Below are positions 1-9,331 of a stretch of 64,000 bases of DNA, piece by piece. Numbering within the stretch: the stretch's first letter is position 1; each line of letters opens with the position of its first letter. Where the stretch lies: positions 32,512 to 96,511 of the forward strand of contig NZ_MEIO01000028.1 in NCBI RefSeq assembly GCF_002777745.1, in the 5' to 3' direction. The translations under genes were made by a program, and so were the position numbers. The DNA comes from Snodgrassella alvi. GTDB lineage: Bacteria; Pseudomonadota; Gammaproteobacteria; Burkholderiales; Neisseriaceae. A model generated the notes under the pieces. That model saw nothing but the letters and a program-made list of their open reading frames with translations, was not told the origin of the DNA and did no database searches.

Positions 1-749
1 TGTCCGGCCTTGAGTACCAGCTCATATGCAGGCAGTGCCAGACTGACATTCTCTACTGCCAGCAAGCGTTTGGCTTCTGCTTCATAATGGTTAAACTGTG
101 CCAGTAACCATTCTGCATTACTGAACTCAAAATTATAAGTAGATTGCTCTACCTCATTCTGATGGTATACATCGCCATAGGTGATAATCTGTCCGTCTTG
201 GGTTTTGGTCCAGACCAGATCGTAAACATTTTCAACGCCTTGTAAATACATGGCCAGCCGTTCAATACCATAAGTAATTTCACCCAGAACCGGCGAGCAG
301 TCCATACCGCCTACCTGCTGAAAATAGGTAAATTGTGTAACCTCCATGCCATTGAGCCACACCTCCCAGCCCAGCCCCCATGCACCCAAAGTAGGATTTT
401 CCCAATCATCCTCAACAAAGCGGATATCATGCTGACACGGATCAATACCCAGCTCCTGCAAAGAGGCCAGATATAACTCCTGAATATTATCCGGTGACGG
501 CTTTAATGCCACCTGAAACTGGTAATAATGTTGCAAACGATTCGGATTTTCACCATAGCGACCATCCTTAGGTCGGCGCGACGGCTGCACATAGGCCGCA
601 AACCACGGTTCAGGCCCTAGTGCGCGCAGACAAGTAGCCGGATGGCTAGTGCCCGCTCCCACCTCCATATCCAGAGGCTGCAACACCGCACAGCCATGTC
701 GAGCCCAGTAATTTTGTAAAGTAAAAATAATTTCTTGGAAAGTCAGCAT
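1..749 (-). CDS. glyQ: Glycyl-tRNA synthetase alpha subunit (3' end outside window)
   Basis: Catalytic alpha chain of the bacterial alpha2-beta2 glycyl-tRNA synthetase, which charges tRNA-Gly in the cytoplasm. The reverse complement opens with ATG at 749 and reads [15 protein letters not shown], then the class II motifs [17 protein letters not shown] and [19 protein letters not shown], both typical of GlyQ. About 249 of the usual ~300 residues are visible; the C-terminus and probably glyS lie to the left of the window. It is divergent from the gene at 932, so 750-931 should hold both promoters. Identification is secure. Confidence 0.95.
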   Translation of the reverse strand, partial: MLTFQEIIFTLQNYWARHGCAVLQPLDMEVGAGTSHPATCLRALGPEPWFAAYVQPSRRPKDGRYGENPNRLQHYYQFQVALKPSPDNIQELYLASLQELGIDPCQHDIRFVEDDWENPTLGAWGLGWEVWLNGMEVTQFTYFQQVGGMDCSPVLGEITYGIERLAMYLQGVENVYDLVWTKTQDGQIITYGDVYHQNEVEQSTYNFEFSNAEWLLAQFNHYEAEAKRLLAVENVSLALPAYELVLKAG

Positions 750-931
750 GAAGGGAAATTTCTGATAATCTGCAAAATTATCTATTTTACTGTGCTTGCC
801 AGCAGTTGAACAGCCATCATCACATTCCTAAATAACCATTCGTGCTAATAATAAAATCAAAAAACACTTGCACCATCCGGCTGGCAGTGAAAGGATAGCC
901 GTTTCATTTATCAGATTTCCTCTCTTAAAAA

Positions 932-1555
932 ATGTATCATGGCGAGCGTTTCAACGCATATTCTCACCTTGCCGGCTTTATCCTTGCCTGCGTGGGTACA
1001 ATATTTCTCCTAATTAAATCTGTACATTATGGTGATGTGTACCGTATTGTAAGTTCAGCCATTTATGGTACCAGCCTGATACTTCTGTATGGTATATCAA
1101 CCCTGTATCATTCCGTCCATTCACACCGTGCCAAGGCAGTGTTGCAAAAATTTGACCACTGTGCCATTTACCTGCTGATTGCCGGCAGCTATACTCCTTT
1201 TACCCTCACTACATTAAACGGTAGCTGGGGCTGGTCATTACTTGGTGTATCGTGGGGACTGGCAATATTTGGTATTATTCAGGAAGTGACCATTGGACGC
1301 AAAAGTGAAACTCGTATCCTGTCGCTGATTCTTTATCTGTTGATGGGCTGGCTGATTGTCATTGCTATCTATCCGCTGACCCAGCGCATGTCTTCACCGG
1401 GTCTGTTTTGGCTGACTACTGGCGGACTGGCATACAGCATCGGTATCTACTGGTTTATTAATGATGAAAAAATTCGCCATGGCCATGGTATCTGGCATAT
1501 TTTTGTCATGCTTGGCAGTTTGGCACAATTTATCTGCGTTTATGCCTATATTTGA
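932..1555 (+). CDS. TrhA/hemolysin III family membrane protein
   Basis: A 207-residue polytopic membrane protein of the hemolysin III/PAQR (YqfA, TrhA) family. About seven hydrophobic helices are visible. The family's polar residues are present: HLAGF near the N-terminus, STLYHS near residue 60, DHCAIYLLIAGSYTPF near residues 75-90, and HGHGIWHIF near the C-terminus. Histidine, serine and aspartate at these points are proposed to bind a metal in PAQR-type hydrolases. The true role in bacteria is uncertain; membrane lipid or fluidity homeostasis has been suggested, and the old haemolysin name should not be taken literally. It stands alone. Confidence 0.85.
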   Translation: MYHGERFNAYSHLAGFILACVGTIFLLIKSVHYGDVYRIVSSAIYGTSLILLYGISTLYHSVHSHRAKAVLQKFDHCAIYLLIAGSYTPFTLTTLNGSWGWSLLGVSWGLAIFGIIQEVTIGRKSETRILSLILYLLMGWLIVIAIYPLTQRMSSPGLFWLTTGGLAYSIGIYWFINDEKIRHGHGIWHIFVMLGSLAQFICVYAYI

Positions 1556-1630
1556 CATTGCAACAGACAGATATAGAGATACAACTGAAGTACACACTTA
1601 ATTGAATCATTCAGCATCGAAAGAAGTTTA

Positions 1631-2497
1631 GTGAAGATTTATCTGAAAACCCTGCTTGTTAGTCTGTGCATGCTTATTGTGACAGCCTGTAGTGGTGAAA
1701 AAACCACGCAATCTTCTGTTTCAGCAGAACAGATAAAAAAAGAAATTATAATCGGTACCACCGTAGGCGATTTTGCTGATATGGTGCGCGATCAGGTGCA
1801 GCCTGAACTGGAAAAAAAGGGCTATAAGGTACAACTACTCGAATTCACCGATTATGTCCGCCCCAATTTGGCCTTAGCGGATAAATCCATTGATATTAAT
1901 ATTTTTCAACATAAGCCATATCTGGATGATTTTGCTCGATCGCGCCAGCTGGCCATTATACCGGTCTTTCAGGTTCCCACTGGCCCTCTAGGAATATATA
2001 CTGGCAAATTGCACGAACTTAATGCAATAAAAAGTGGCTCTAGCGTCTCTGTACCTAATGACCCGTCCAATCTGGCTCGTGCTCTGGTTATGCTGGACAA
2101 GCTGGGCTGGATCACTCTAAAAGCCAGTATTAACCCTCTTAAAGCCTCGTTAACCGATATTGCCAGCAATAACAAAAATATCAAACTGATACCACTGGAA
2201 GCCGCCCAATTACCCCGATCCCGCCATGATGTAGATTTTGCAGTGATTAATGGCAATTTTGCCACCAGCTCCGGGCTGAAATTCACATCCGCCTTATTTC
2301 TGGAACCCGGCTATACCTATGTTAATTGGGCTGCAATCCGAACTACAGACAAAGACAGCCAATGGGTAAAAGACATAACAGCAGCATATAACTCCACGGC
2401 ATTTAAAGAATATGCCTTTAAACGTTTTGCTGGTTACAAATATCCCGAATCATGGGGTATACAGAGCCAACTACCTTCATCTGCACAAGCACAATAA
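1631..2497 (+). CDS. MetQ/NlpA-family substrate-binding lipoprotein
   Basis: Periplasmic lipoprotein of the NlpA/MetQ family, the substrate-binding part of D/L-methionine ABC importers. The 288-residue protein starts with GTG at 1631, behind an AAAGAAG ribosome-binding sequence. A signal peptide ends in the lipobox VTAC (Cys near residue 20). The mature part contains IIIGTTVGDFADMV, LLEFTDYVRPN and SIDINIFQHKPYLDDF, which are family hallmarks. No metN or metI gene lies beside it here, so it is either an orphan binding protein or served by a transporter elsewhere. Methionine as ligand is inferred from the family. Confidence 0.85.
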   Translation: MKIYLKTLLVSLCMLIVTACSGEKTTQSSVSAEQIKKEIIIGTTVGDFADMVRDQVQPELEKKGYKVQLLEFTDYVRPNLALADKSIDINIFQHKPYLDDFARSRQLAIIPVFQVPTGPLGIYTGKLHELNAIKSGSSVSVPNDPSNLARALVMLDKLGWITLKASINPLKASLTDIASNNKNIKLIPLEAAQLPRSRHDVDFAVINGNFATSSGLKFTSALFLEPGYTYVNWAAIRTTDKDSQWVKDITAAYNSTAFKEYAFKRFAGYKYPESWGIQSQLPSSAQAQ

Positions 2498-2585
2498 CTA
2501 CCTGTCTTAGCTCTGAACAGACAATTCGTTATAGGTATTTATATATTTATAACGGAATGTTTTTACTAACCATAACTTAAAAAAC

Positions 2586-2921
2586 ATGAAGTCGAACAAT
2601 TTTATTCCCGGTGCTGAACTGCCATTAGAACAGAAAATCAATCTGGAAACTGCACGTATCAACTGGCATGAACTCCAGCCTCACTTTGCCCGTGGCAACT
2701 GTATTTACGTAGCACCGGAACTCGATTTAGTCGATATTGCACACAAAATAGCCACAGATGACAGTGCCACCATTGCACTTTTGATACATAACGGTAAAAT
2801 TAGTAAAGTCAGCGATATAATGGCACAACAATATTTTGACCGTAACCAGCCAATGTGGGCCGTTGTAGTAAAGCCATATGTGCTGATACAGCCAGACAAT
2901 ACTATTGTCGAAAGCAAATAA
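2586..2921 (+). CDS. DUF2288 family protein
   Basis: A 111-residue cytoplasmic protein that I recognise as DUF2288. The core reads LETARINWHELQPHFARG followed by APELDLVDIA, and the C-terminal half has MAQQYFDRNQPMWAVVVKPYVLIQ. No catalytic motif, signal peptide or membrane segment is visible. Function of the family is unknown to me. It lies 34 bases upstream of the pilin-like gene on the same strand and may be cotranscribed with it. Confidence 0.75.
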   Translation: MKSNNFIPGAELPLEQKINLETARINWHELQPHFARGNCIYVAPELDLVDIAHKIATDDSATIALLIHNGKISKVSDIMAQQYFDRNQPMWAVVVKPYVLIQPDNTIVESK

Positions 2922-2955
2922 AACAAGCATTCAAAATAGATAGAAAGAGAACATT

Positions 2956-3381
2956 ATGCAGCGACGCAATCAGGGCTTTACGCTTATTGACTTAATGATT
3001 ACCATCACTATTATTGGCATATTAGCCGCAATAGCCTACCCGTCCTACAATAGCTTTGTGATTAAAGCCCGCGAACAAAACGCCCGTGCTGATTTAGTGC
3101 TGAATATCAACAAACTGGAACGGTATTACGCCAAAAACAACACATTTATTACAAACACTACAGATCCGACAAATAATCTCGAACAAAATACACATACGCT
3201 CGAACAAAAAAATAGCGCAACATATTTTACTTTTAGTGGTACCTACCAACCCAGTAGTTATCGTCTGGTGGCCACGCCAACACCGGACAATAGTGGTGCA
3301 ACAAGAGTGGTTGTTTATGACAGTTTGCATGGTATGTTATTGTGTGATGATATTAGGCAAGAAAGCTGTGATCCTTTTTAA
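2956..3381 (+). CDS. Type IV pilin-like protein with Asp at position 5
   Basis: A 141-residue class III-signal protein. The short basic leader MQRRNQG precedes the prepilin peptidase site G/FTLIDLM, followed by a hydrophobic N-terminal helix (ITIIGILAAIAYPSY). Two cysteines near the C-terminus (LLCDDIRQESC) could close a small disulfide loop, as in neisserial minor pilins. The position that is almost always Glu5 of the mature pilin is Asp here (GAC codon), which is unusual because Glu5 helps subunits assemble and supports N-methylation. An AGAAAGAGA Shine-Dalgarno lies upstream. I read it as a minor pilin or pilin-like pseudopilin; its exact role cannot be assigned. Confidence 0.8.
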   Translation: MQRRNQGFTLIDLMITITIIGILAAIAYPSYNSFVIKAREQNARADLVLNINKLERYYAKNNTFITNTTDPTNNLEQNTHTLEQKNSATYFTFSGTYQPSSYRLVATPTPDNSGATRVVVYDSLHGMLLCDDIRQESCDPF

Positions 3382-3576
3382 ATTTATGTTCATTCATTTC
3401 ACGTTACAGCATATCCTGCTGAAATTGCATAATTTTCAGCAACATGCTTACTTAAGTAAATCTATTTCTTTATTTTAGTTAAATAATAGTTTAAAATTTA
3501 CAAATATATTCAATATTTAACTTTTTATTTTTAAGAAAGTAATTAAATTTTTGATAAAAAATAAAAGAGCAAATAT

Positions 3577-4002
3577 ATGGAAAAGCTGAAATCAATCCTG
3601 CTAATATCGGCCACTTTAGCACTGGCCGATCCGGTATTAGCAGCCGGTTATCAGGCTGCTGACAATTATGGGTTCGATGATGCTGAAAGAATCATCATCC
3701 AGATGTATAATCAGCAACAACAGATTGAAAAAGAAATCGACAAATTATCGGCATCACTTTTTCAGGATGATAATCAGGTTAAATTATTTAAGAATTGTAA
3801 AAAGCATGAATGTCATCAATACAGTGAAATTTCCTCTTTCCAACTCGACCCGAATCTAAACTTTACTTATCAGAATCAGATTAACAGAGATGGGTTAATC
3901 AAATCAGTTACTCGACGTGGCAAATTTAACCAGCACATGCGCAAACAGAAGCTGATACTGGATAATGCAGATGGTCAACCAGATGTTTATCTGCATCAGT
4001 AA
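3577..4002 (+). CDS. Hypothetical secreted protein
   Basis: A 141-residue protein of unrecognised family. The N-terminus (MEKLKSILLISATLALADPVLA/AG) is a clear Sec signal peptide with cleavage likely after residue 22. The mature part is polar, with a Gln-rich stretch that could be helical (YNQQQQIEKEIDKLSASLF) and two closely spaced cysteines (NCKKHEC near residues 73-78). An intrinsic terminator follows at 4034-4063, so it is probably monocistronic. Location is probably periplasmic or secreted; no function can be given. Confidence 0.65.
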   Translation: MEKLKSILLISATLALADPVLAAGYQAADNYGFDDAERIIIQMYNQQQQIEKEIDKLSASLFQDDNQVKLFKNCKKHECHQYSEISSFQLDPNLNFTYQNQINRDGLIKSVTRRGKFNQHMRKQKLILDNADGQPDVYLHQ

Positions 4003-4033
4003 GTACTTAGAATTTCAGAATAGCAATTATCTA

Positions 4034-4063
4034 AAAAGGCAATGAAAAAATCATTGCCTTTTA
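4034..4063. terminator. Bidirectional intrinsic terminator
   Basis: AAAAGGCAATGA and TCATTGCCTTTT form a perfect stem around an A6 loop, with A and T runs on both sides. It sits between the convergent genes ending at 4002 (+) and 4088 (-) and can serve both. Confidence 0.85.
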
Positions 4064-4087
4064 ATTTAACTATTTAACAGGTAAATT

Positions 4088-4906
4088 TTATTTATGCTTG
4101 TGCTTAGTTGAATTCACCTCAGAACGTTCAATTATCTGATCCAATTTATAAATATATTGGCTAGCAGCAGTATCATCCGCAGCACCGGCTGGTTTTACTT
4201 CATATACATTCAAACGCAATACCTGACTTTCAGCCGGATTAAACTGCCAGCCATCGATAGTGCCGGCAAAATTACGCCATACACCGGTTTTAACCTTTAC
4301 ACCTTGGTCATTATAAAAAATTTCACGAACTTTCAGACATTGCACCGCTCCATTATCTGTCTGACAAGTTTGTGTCTGCGGGCTTATTTCCCAGAATACC
4401 ACCGTAGGCTGACCATATTGGGAAGTCGCTGTAGGCACACCACGCCAGAGCAGAGACTGACCGCGCTGATTTTCTATCCTTAACAGTGGTTGCGGATTCT
4501 GAGCATCTTCGACATTAAGCAATCCGGCATGTAGTTTTTGACCATTCATAAAAGCAATAACTGCCGCATCCTGTGCCATTACATCAGGAGCACAAGCCAT
4601 CATAGTGCTCATTGGTGCTTGAATATACATATCCTGTCCGCTTAACTGATAAGCAGAACCAATACTATTACAACCGCCTGAAACATTCAGCCGCTGGCCA
4701 GCAAAATTCAGTTTTAAAGCTGAATTCGCCGCAAAATTGGCCAATGGTCGACCATGCCGGTCAGTTGCTTCTACCAACTGCCAGTTATAAGCACCTAACT
4801 GCTGCACACTTGCAGCACGCATATTCACCTTACGGTCTGATGTATGTGCACAGGCAGCAAGACTGCCTGCAATCAGAGCAGTTACTACCAATTTTTTAAT
4901 ATTCAT
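4088..4906 (-). CDS. META-domain (HslJ-like) and DUF4377 lipoprotein
   Basis: A 272-residue lipoprotein. The reading frame is open further upstream, but the start at ATG 4906 (MNIKKLVVTALIAGS) places a signal peptide and the lipobox LAAC at the N-terminus. Residues ~35-140 are a META/HslJ domain (NWQLVEATDRHGRP, FAGQRLNVSGGCNSIG, MSTMMACAPDVM). Residues ~165-265 resemble DUF4377 (CLKVREIFYNDQGVK, VLRLNVYEVKP, YIYKLDQIIERS). HslJ-type proteins are linked to envelope stress and novobiocin resistance in E. coli; the role here is inferred only as an envelope lipoprotein. It is convergent with the 3577 gene. Confidence 0.8.
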   Translation of the reverse strand: MNIKKLVVTALIAGSLAACAHTSDRKVNMRAASVQQLGAYNWQLVEATDRHGRPLANFAANSALKLNFAGQRLNVSGGCNSIGSAYQLSGQDMYIQAPMSTMMACAPDVMAQDAAVIAFMNGQKLHAGLLNVEDAQNPQPLLRIENQRGQSLLWRGVPTATSQYGQPTVVFWEISPQTQTCQTDNGAVQCLKVREIFYNDQGVKVKTGVWRNFAGTIDGWQFNPAESQVLRLNVYEVKPAGAADDTAASQYIYKLDQIIERSEVNSTKHKHK

Positions 4907-5038
4907 AAGTATATCCTTGCTAAAACGATACAACACTTGCACATTAAAATAAATCTGGGCATAAAACAACTATCATGTTTTATATAACCGAAAGATTAGC
5001 TATTATGCAACAGCAGCCGCAAACTCTGGAGAATCAGT

Positions 5039-5854
5039 ATGCAGATCGGTATTATCATTATCGGAGATGAAATCCTGAATGGTTCACGTCAGGACAGTCA
5101 TTTTACTTTTTTCAGACAATTGTTCCAGCAGCATGGACTATATATGGCTTGGGCGCAATATTTACCTGATGATCGAGCAATAATTACCAGACAGCTTATC
5201 CTGTCATTTAAAGAGAAAATACCTGTTTTTGTCACCGGAGGCATAGGTGCCACGCCGGATGACCATACACGCCAAGCCTGTGCTAATGCTTTAAACTTAC
5301 CTTTAACATCTCATCCTGATGCCCTGAAAGAAATTGAAGCCATTTCAATCAAACATGGCGATGCATTAGACAGCCCTGCGCATTTGCAACGGGCAAAAAT
5401 GGCGGATTTTCCTCAGGGAGCAGCACTGATTCCGAATCCATTCAACAATATCGCTGGCTTTTCAATCAGAGAGCATTATTTTTTACCCGGCTTCCCCAAA
5501 ATGGCACATCCAATGGCTCAATGGGTATTAGACAAGTATTACCAACAAAATTTTTTCCTGCACCGACTGGCTACCAAAGCCGCTCTGGTTGATGGCTTGC
5601 CTGAATCACGAATTATTCCTCTGATGGAGCAGATTGAACAAAAATGGCCGACTATCAAAACCTTCAGCCTGCCCACTATCCGCGATGATTTATCAGCCGA
5701 TGAACAAATACATCAATACCGGCTGGAATTTGGTTTAAAAGCATGGGGCAAAGACTGTACCTGTCTGCAAGAAGTCTGGGAAGAGGCTGTACAGAAACTG
5801 ATACATCTTGGAGCAACTGATATCACCCCATTGGATAAAAGTAGTGAAGGCTGA
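5039..5854 (+). CDS. CinA-type molybdopterin-binding domain protein
   Basis: A 271-residue cytoplasmic protein of the MoCF-biosynthesis fold seen in the N-terminal half of CinA (competence/damage-inducible protein A). Motifs are IIIIGDEILNGSRQDS at the N-terminus, PVFVTGGIGATPDDHTRQA near residues 62-80, and a later FLPGFPKMAHPM. It is shorter than full CinA and lacks the C-terminal nicotinamide-nucleotide amidase domain. It stands alone between the META lipoprotein and serC. A role in cofactor or nucleotide repair is possible but not shown. Confidence 0.8.
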   Translation: MQIGIIIIGDEILNGSRQDSHFTFFRQLFQQHGLYMAWAQYLPDDRAIITRQLILSFKEKIPVFVTGGIGATPDDHTRQACANALNLPLTSHPDALKEIEAISIKHGDALDSPAHLQRAKMADFPQGAALIPNPFNNIAGFSIREHYFLPGFPKMAHPMAQWVLDKYYQQNFFLHRLATKAALVDGLPESRIIPLMEQIEQKWPTIKTFSLPTIRDDLSADEQIHQYRLEFGLKAWGKDCTCLQEVWEEAVQKLIHLGATDITPLDKSSEG

Positions 5855-6160
5855 ATCAAAGCCCTTCACAATAGTTTATATATGGATAAAATCTGTAACT
5901 AAGAGAAAAATTACCTGTTTAAACGCTAAAAAAAAGGGTTTAAAACCATACTTAGCCCGCTTACAGGCTGAAAAAACCATACTTTTATCCCTTTACATGC
6001 AAAACGGTTTTGTATTTGCGTTTCATTTAGCAAACTACTAGAATTCCAGCAACTTACAGCAGTGTCTGGTTTTGCGGTCAACCAAATACCACTATATGAC
6101 TGGTCGATAGTGAACTGAACTCATCAACCGCACTACTTAGCAACAGGTATACATTTATTC
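5855..6160. other. Intergenic region upstream of serC
   Basis: About 300 bases without a convincing gene. An open frame at 5808-6041 overlaps the end of the CinA-type gene and has low-complexity composition, so I do not call it. TGCGGT near 6074 and ACCGCA near 6128 are an inverted pair in the serC leader but too far apart to assign. Confidence 0.4.
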
Positions 6161-7264
6161 ATGACAATTCTGAACAAATACAATTTTTCTGCCGGTCCAG
6201 CAATACTGCCAGAGGCCGTATTACAAACAGCTCAGGCTGAAATGCTGGATTATAATGGTACTGGTAGCTCAGTGATGACCATGAGTCACCGCTCAGATGC
6301 TTTTATCAGTATCTTGCATCATGCCGAACAGGACTTGCGTCAGCTGCTGCATATTCCAAACAACTATAAAATATTATTTATGCAGGGTGGAGCCAGCGCT
6401 CAATTCAACATGCTAGTCATGAATCTCGCTAATGGCTTTAAACGGGTTGATTCAGTAGTTTCCGGTAACTGGAGCCGGATTGCCCACAGCCAAATGGGCA
6501 AGCTTTCCAATGCCGAAATACATTTAGCAGCACATGGCGGTGATTTATATAACTATACAGACGTACCAGCACCTGAAAACTGGGACGTTGACCCAAACTC
6601 AGCCTTTGTTCACTATTGCATTAATGAAACCGTACATGGTCTGCAATACCGTGATATTCCCAAACCAGACGGAATGCCTCCGATCGTATGTGATATGTCG
6701 AGTGAAATTCTTTCCCGACCGATTAATATTGCTGATTTTGGCGTTATTTATGCTGGTGCCCAAAAAAATATCGGGCCGTCAGGAGCTACCATTGTTATTA
6801 TTCGCGAAGATTTGCTTGAACGCTGCTCCGAGCGGATTCCTGACGTATGGAATTATCAGAGCCATATAAGCCGTCAGGGAATGTATAACACCCCTGCGAC
6901 CTATCCGATTTATATTTCAGGGCTGGTATTCCGCTGGCTTCAGGTTCATGGTGGAGTGGAACAGATACAGGCCATCAACACAATGAAAGCTGAAACCCTG
7001 TATTCTGCTATAGATAACAGTAATGGCTTTTATACCAATAATGTAAAACAACATGCCCGTTCACATATGAATGTCATTTTCCATACCCCTAAAAAAGAGC
7101 TAGACACGATATTTGTGCAGCAAGCTAATGCTCATGGTTTATGTGCATTACAGGGCTACCAATCAATAGGTGGAATGCGTGCCAGTATTTATAATGCCAT
7201 GCCTATTCAGGGCGTAGAAGCACTGGTAAGTTTCATGCAGGAATTTCAGCGTCGATACGGCTAA
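6161..7264 (+). CDS. serC: Phosphoserine aminotransferase
   Basis: PLP enzyme that converts 3-phosphohydroxypyruvate and glutamate to phosphoserine, the second step of serine synthesis, and also serves pyridoxine synthesis. The 367-residue length is normal. The N-terminus KYNFSAGPAILPEAVL, the phosphate-binding LFMQGGASAQFNM (residue ~70), the PLP-lysine segment VIYAGAQKNIGPSG (residue ~195) and the C-terminal GLCALQGYQSIGGMRASIYNA are diagnostic. A strong terminator follows at 7283, so transcription is probably monocistronic. Confidence 0.96.
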   Translation: MTILNKYNFSAGPAILPEAVLQTAQAEMLDYNGTGSSVMTMSHRSDAFISILHHAEQDLRQLLHIPNNYKILFMQGGASAQFNMLVMNLANGFKRVDSVVSGNWSRIAHSQMGKLSNAEIHLAAHGGDLYNYTDVPAPENWDVDPNSAFVHYCINETVHGLQYRDIPKPDGMPPIVCDMSSEILSRPINIADFGVIYAGAQKNIGPSGATIVIIREDLLERCSERIPDVWNYQSHISRQGMYNTPATYPIYISGLVFRWLQVHGGVEQIQAINTMKAETLYSAIDNSNGFYTNNVKQHARSHMNVIFHTPKKELDTIFVQQANAHGLCALQGYQSIGGMRASIYNAMPIQGVEALVSFMQEFQRRYG

Positions 7265-7282
7265 TTTTTTTGACGCTCACTC

Positions 7283-7318
7283 AACCGGTGTAGTAGAAAA
7301 TCTGCTGCACCGGTTTTC
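7283..7318 (+). terminator. serC intrinsic terminator
   Basis: AACCGGTGTAGTAG pairs with CTGCTGCACCGGTT (two G-T pairs) around a short A-rich loop and is followed by TTT. It starts 18 bases after the serC stop codon. Confidence 0.85.
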
Positions 7319-7410
7319 AGTTATATCCTAAATAAATCATAGTTTTTTCTATCAATGATCCCCTTGAATCTGGATTTTTAATTAAGAGGATTAATAACTT
7401 CAGCCTTACT

Positions 7411-8805
7411 TTACTGAACAGTATTAGGACGATACCGCTCCAACAGCATATTACTGAATTTATTTTCTGGATCTACTCGCTTTTTAAGTTTGAAGAATTG
7501 CTCTGCTTGTGGGTAAGCACGCTGGAATTGCTCAGAAGTTGCATGCAATTGATAAGGTAAAAAATAACTTCCGCCGTTTGCCAGTGCTGCATCTATTAAC
7601 TCTCGAGTCCAGATACCTACCTGCTCTTTACTGCGCTCATCAGTAGTTTGCTGATAATAAATAACAAAAGCAAATACTTCGTTTTTAGCCCATGCAAGCA
7701 GCGAACCGCTATCTCGATTGGCGTGACGAACAGAGATATTAACGACATTAACCTTATGTTTCTTCAGAATAGCAATTAATTCGGGATAAAAATCATCAAA
7801 CCGTTCAACCGGTATAAAATATTCTTCCAGAGCGAAACTTTTATTTTTTTCAGCAATTGGTTCCAAAATGGATACATCATAACTGGCTTCGTAATTACGC
7901 CACATTACCGGTTGCTTTGCATAGTCTACCTCATCATGCAATTTACGCAACTCTTTGCCAAAATGAGATGAAGCTACAATTTTTATTCTTCGTTCCTGCT
8001 TGCGTGAATGTTCAAAGCGTGATCTCAACCTGTCTGAAATAGTCAGAGGTTCTTGCGTCTGTTCAAACGTTATTAAACGAACTTTCTTAAAATCAGGCGG
8101 ATACATTACAGCATTGTGAAATATTGCAGCCTTATTAGACCGGATATTCTGAGAGAAATACTGGTAATACCTTGTAATTGGCATAACCTCACTAATACGT
8201 TTTACCTTAACATTATCAACAAGGCGCAAAGTTACTTCCGTGATAACTCCCAAACCACCATAACCACCAATAGCGCCATAAAATATATCCTGATTTTCTT
8301 TCGGACTGGCCGCCACTATCGAACCATCAGCCAGTACAATTCTGAATTGTTCTACAGACAGAATAATAGGTCCTTCGCCAATATAACGACCATGTACATT
8401 TACAGCCAATGAACCGCCAATACTGAAATTGGCAAAGCTTTGCATAATTTTTACTGATAAACCATAAGGATCAATTAATTCTTGTACCTGACGCCAGCTT
8501 GCCCCAGCCTCAATGGTTAAAAGCTTTTGCTCAGGATTAAAAGCAATCACATGATTCAGCTTTTGCGTATCTATTTGTAGCCCACCCTGAATTGCAGTTT
8601 GTCCGCCCATACTGTACTTGCCCCCGGCTATACTGATAGTACCCTGAGTACTCTTAACCAACTCTGCAACCTGTTGTGTTGATTCCGGCTGCACTACCGC
8701 AGCCACCTGTACAGGTGTCATCCCAGTAACATCATTTACAATTACAGCATGTGTTCTTAATGAGAAGAGCATAAAAAGTATGTACAACAAATTTACTTTT
8801 TTCAT
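7411..8805 (-). CDS. Exported FAD-binding oxidoreductase
   Basis: A 464-residue flavoprotein of the PCMH/FAD_binding_4 class (relatives include aldonolactone oxidases and GlcD-like proteins). The N-terminus MKKVNLLYILFMLFSLRTHA is a signal peptide. The FAD-binding domain shows STQGTISIAGGKYSMGGQ, LTIEAGASWRQVQELI, FSIGGSLAVNVHGRY and GAIGGYGGLGVITEVTL (residues ~50-215). The C-terminal domain ends QFFKLKKRVDPENKFSN. The substrate is unknown. An exported enzyme of this class could act in sugar-acid or lactone oxidation in the periplasm; that is inference. It is convergent with serC. Confidence 0.8.
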   Translation of the reverse strand: MKKVNLLYILFMLFSLRTHAVIVNDVTGMTPVQVAAVVQPESTQQVAELVKSTQGTISIAGGKYSMGGQTAIQGGLQIDTQKLNHVIAFNPEQKLLTIEAGASWRQVQELIDPYGLSVKIMQSFANFSIGGSLAVNVHGRYIGEGPIILSVEQFRIVLADGSIVAASPKENQDIFYGAIGGYGGLGVITEVTLRLVDNVKVKRISEVMPITRYYQYFSQNIRSNKAAIFHNAVMYPPDFKKVRLITFEQTQEPLTISDRLRSRFEHSRKQERRIKIVASSHFGKELRKLHDEVDYAKQPVMWRNYEASYDVSILEPIAEKNKSFALEEYFIPVERFDDFYPELIAILKKHKVNVVNISVRHANRDSGSLLAWAKNEVFAFVIYYQQTTDERSKEQVGIWTRELIDAALANGGSYFLPYQLHATSEQFQRAYPQAEQFFKLKKRVDPENKFSNMLLERYRPNTVQ

Positions 8806-9331
8806 TATTTAGTGATCTATATTCAACAGATTGAAAAATATACCTACCCTGAATAAGCAAATCAAATAAATTTATTGTTTTATATCAACCAATAATCGAT
8901 TTACATCCTAAACCAGAAATATTCTTATTTTCTTTACATTAACTGAATAATCTGATTATTTCAATAATTATAACCAGTAGTCCGAATCTTTGTAAAAGCT
9001 ATCTGTAGCATCATTATTCTCAGCAGTGACCGCTAAATCTGAGCCTAAACCAATCTGGCTTAGTGTGAAAAGAACCGACACCACAAATGCGCTACAACTC
9101 AGATCCAGATATTCTTCTTTTCAGTCCGACAATGCTTTAACTTAATATAAACCATTACTATTATTAGAGAAATACACAACCTGTATTACTGTCTACAACA
9201 ATGTTACCTGCTAACCATCCAGCAACTGAATAACCTGATGCTGGCAAGTGCCTTACAGACAATACAGAAAGTGGTCTTAATCAGCTAATAAACAGAGAAA
9301 GGTACACTTTAATCTTAAGCTACATGAAAAT
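8806..9331. other. Intergenic region, no gene seen
   Basis: About 525 AT-rich bases between two minus-strand genes. I see no credible coding frame, RNA gene or long inverted repeat. It should contain the promoter of the FAD oxidoreductase near its left end. Confidence 0.4.

Noticed and set aside
4907..4969. N-terminal extension of the META lipoprotein
   Set aside because: The signal peptide and lipobox are correctly placed only from ATG 4906.
5808..6041. A 77-codon gene after the CinA-type gene
   Set aside because: It overlaps the end of a clear gene, is low in complexity and rich in Lys and Ile, and lacks a ribosome-binding sequence.
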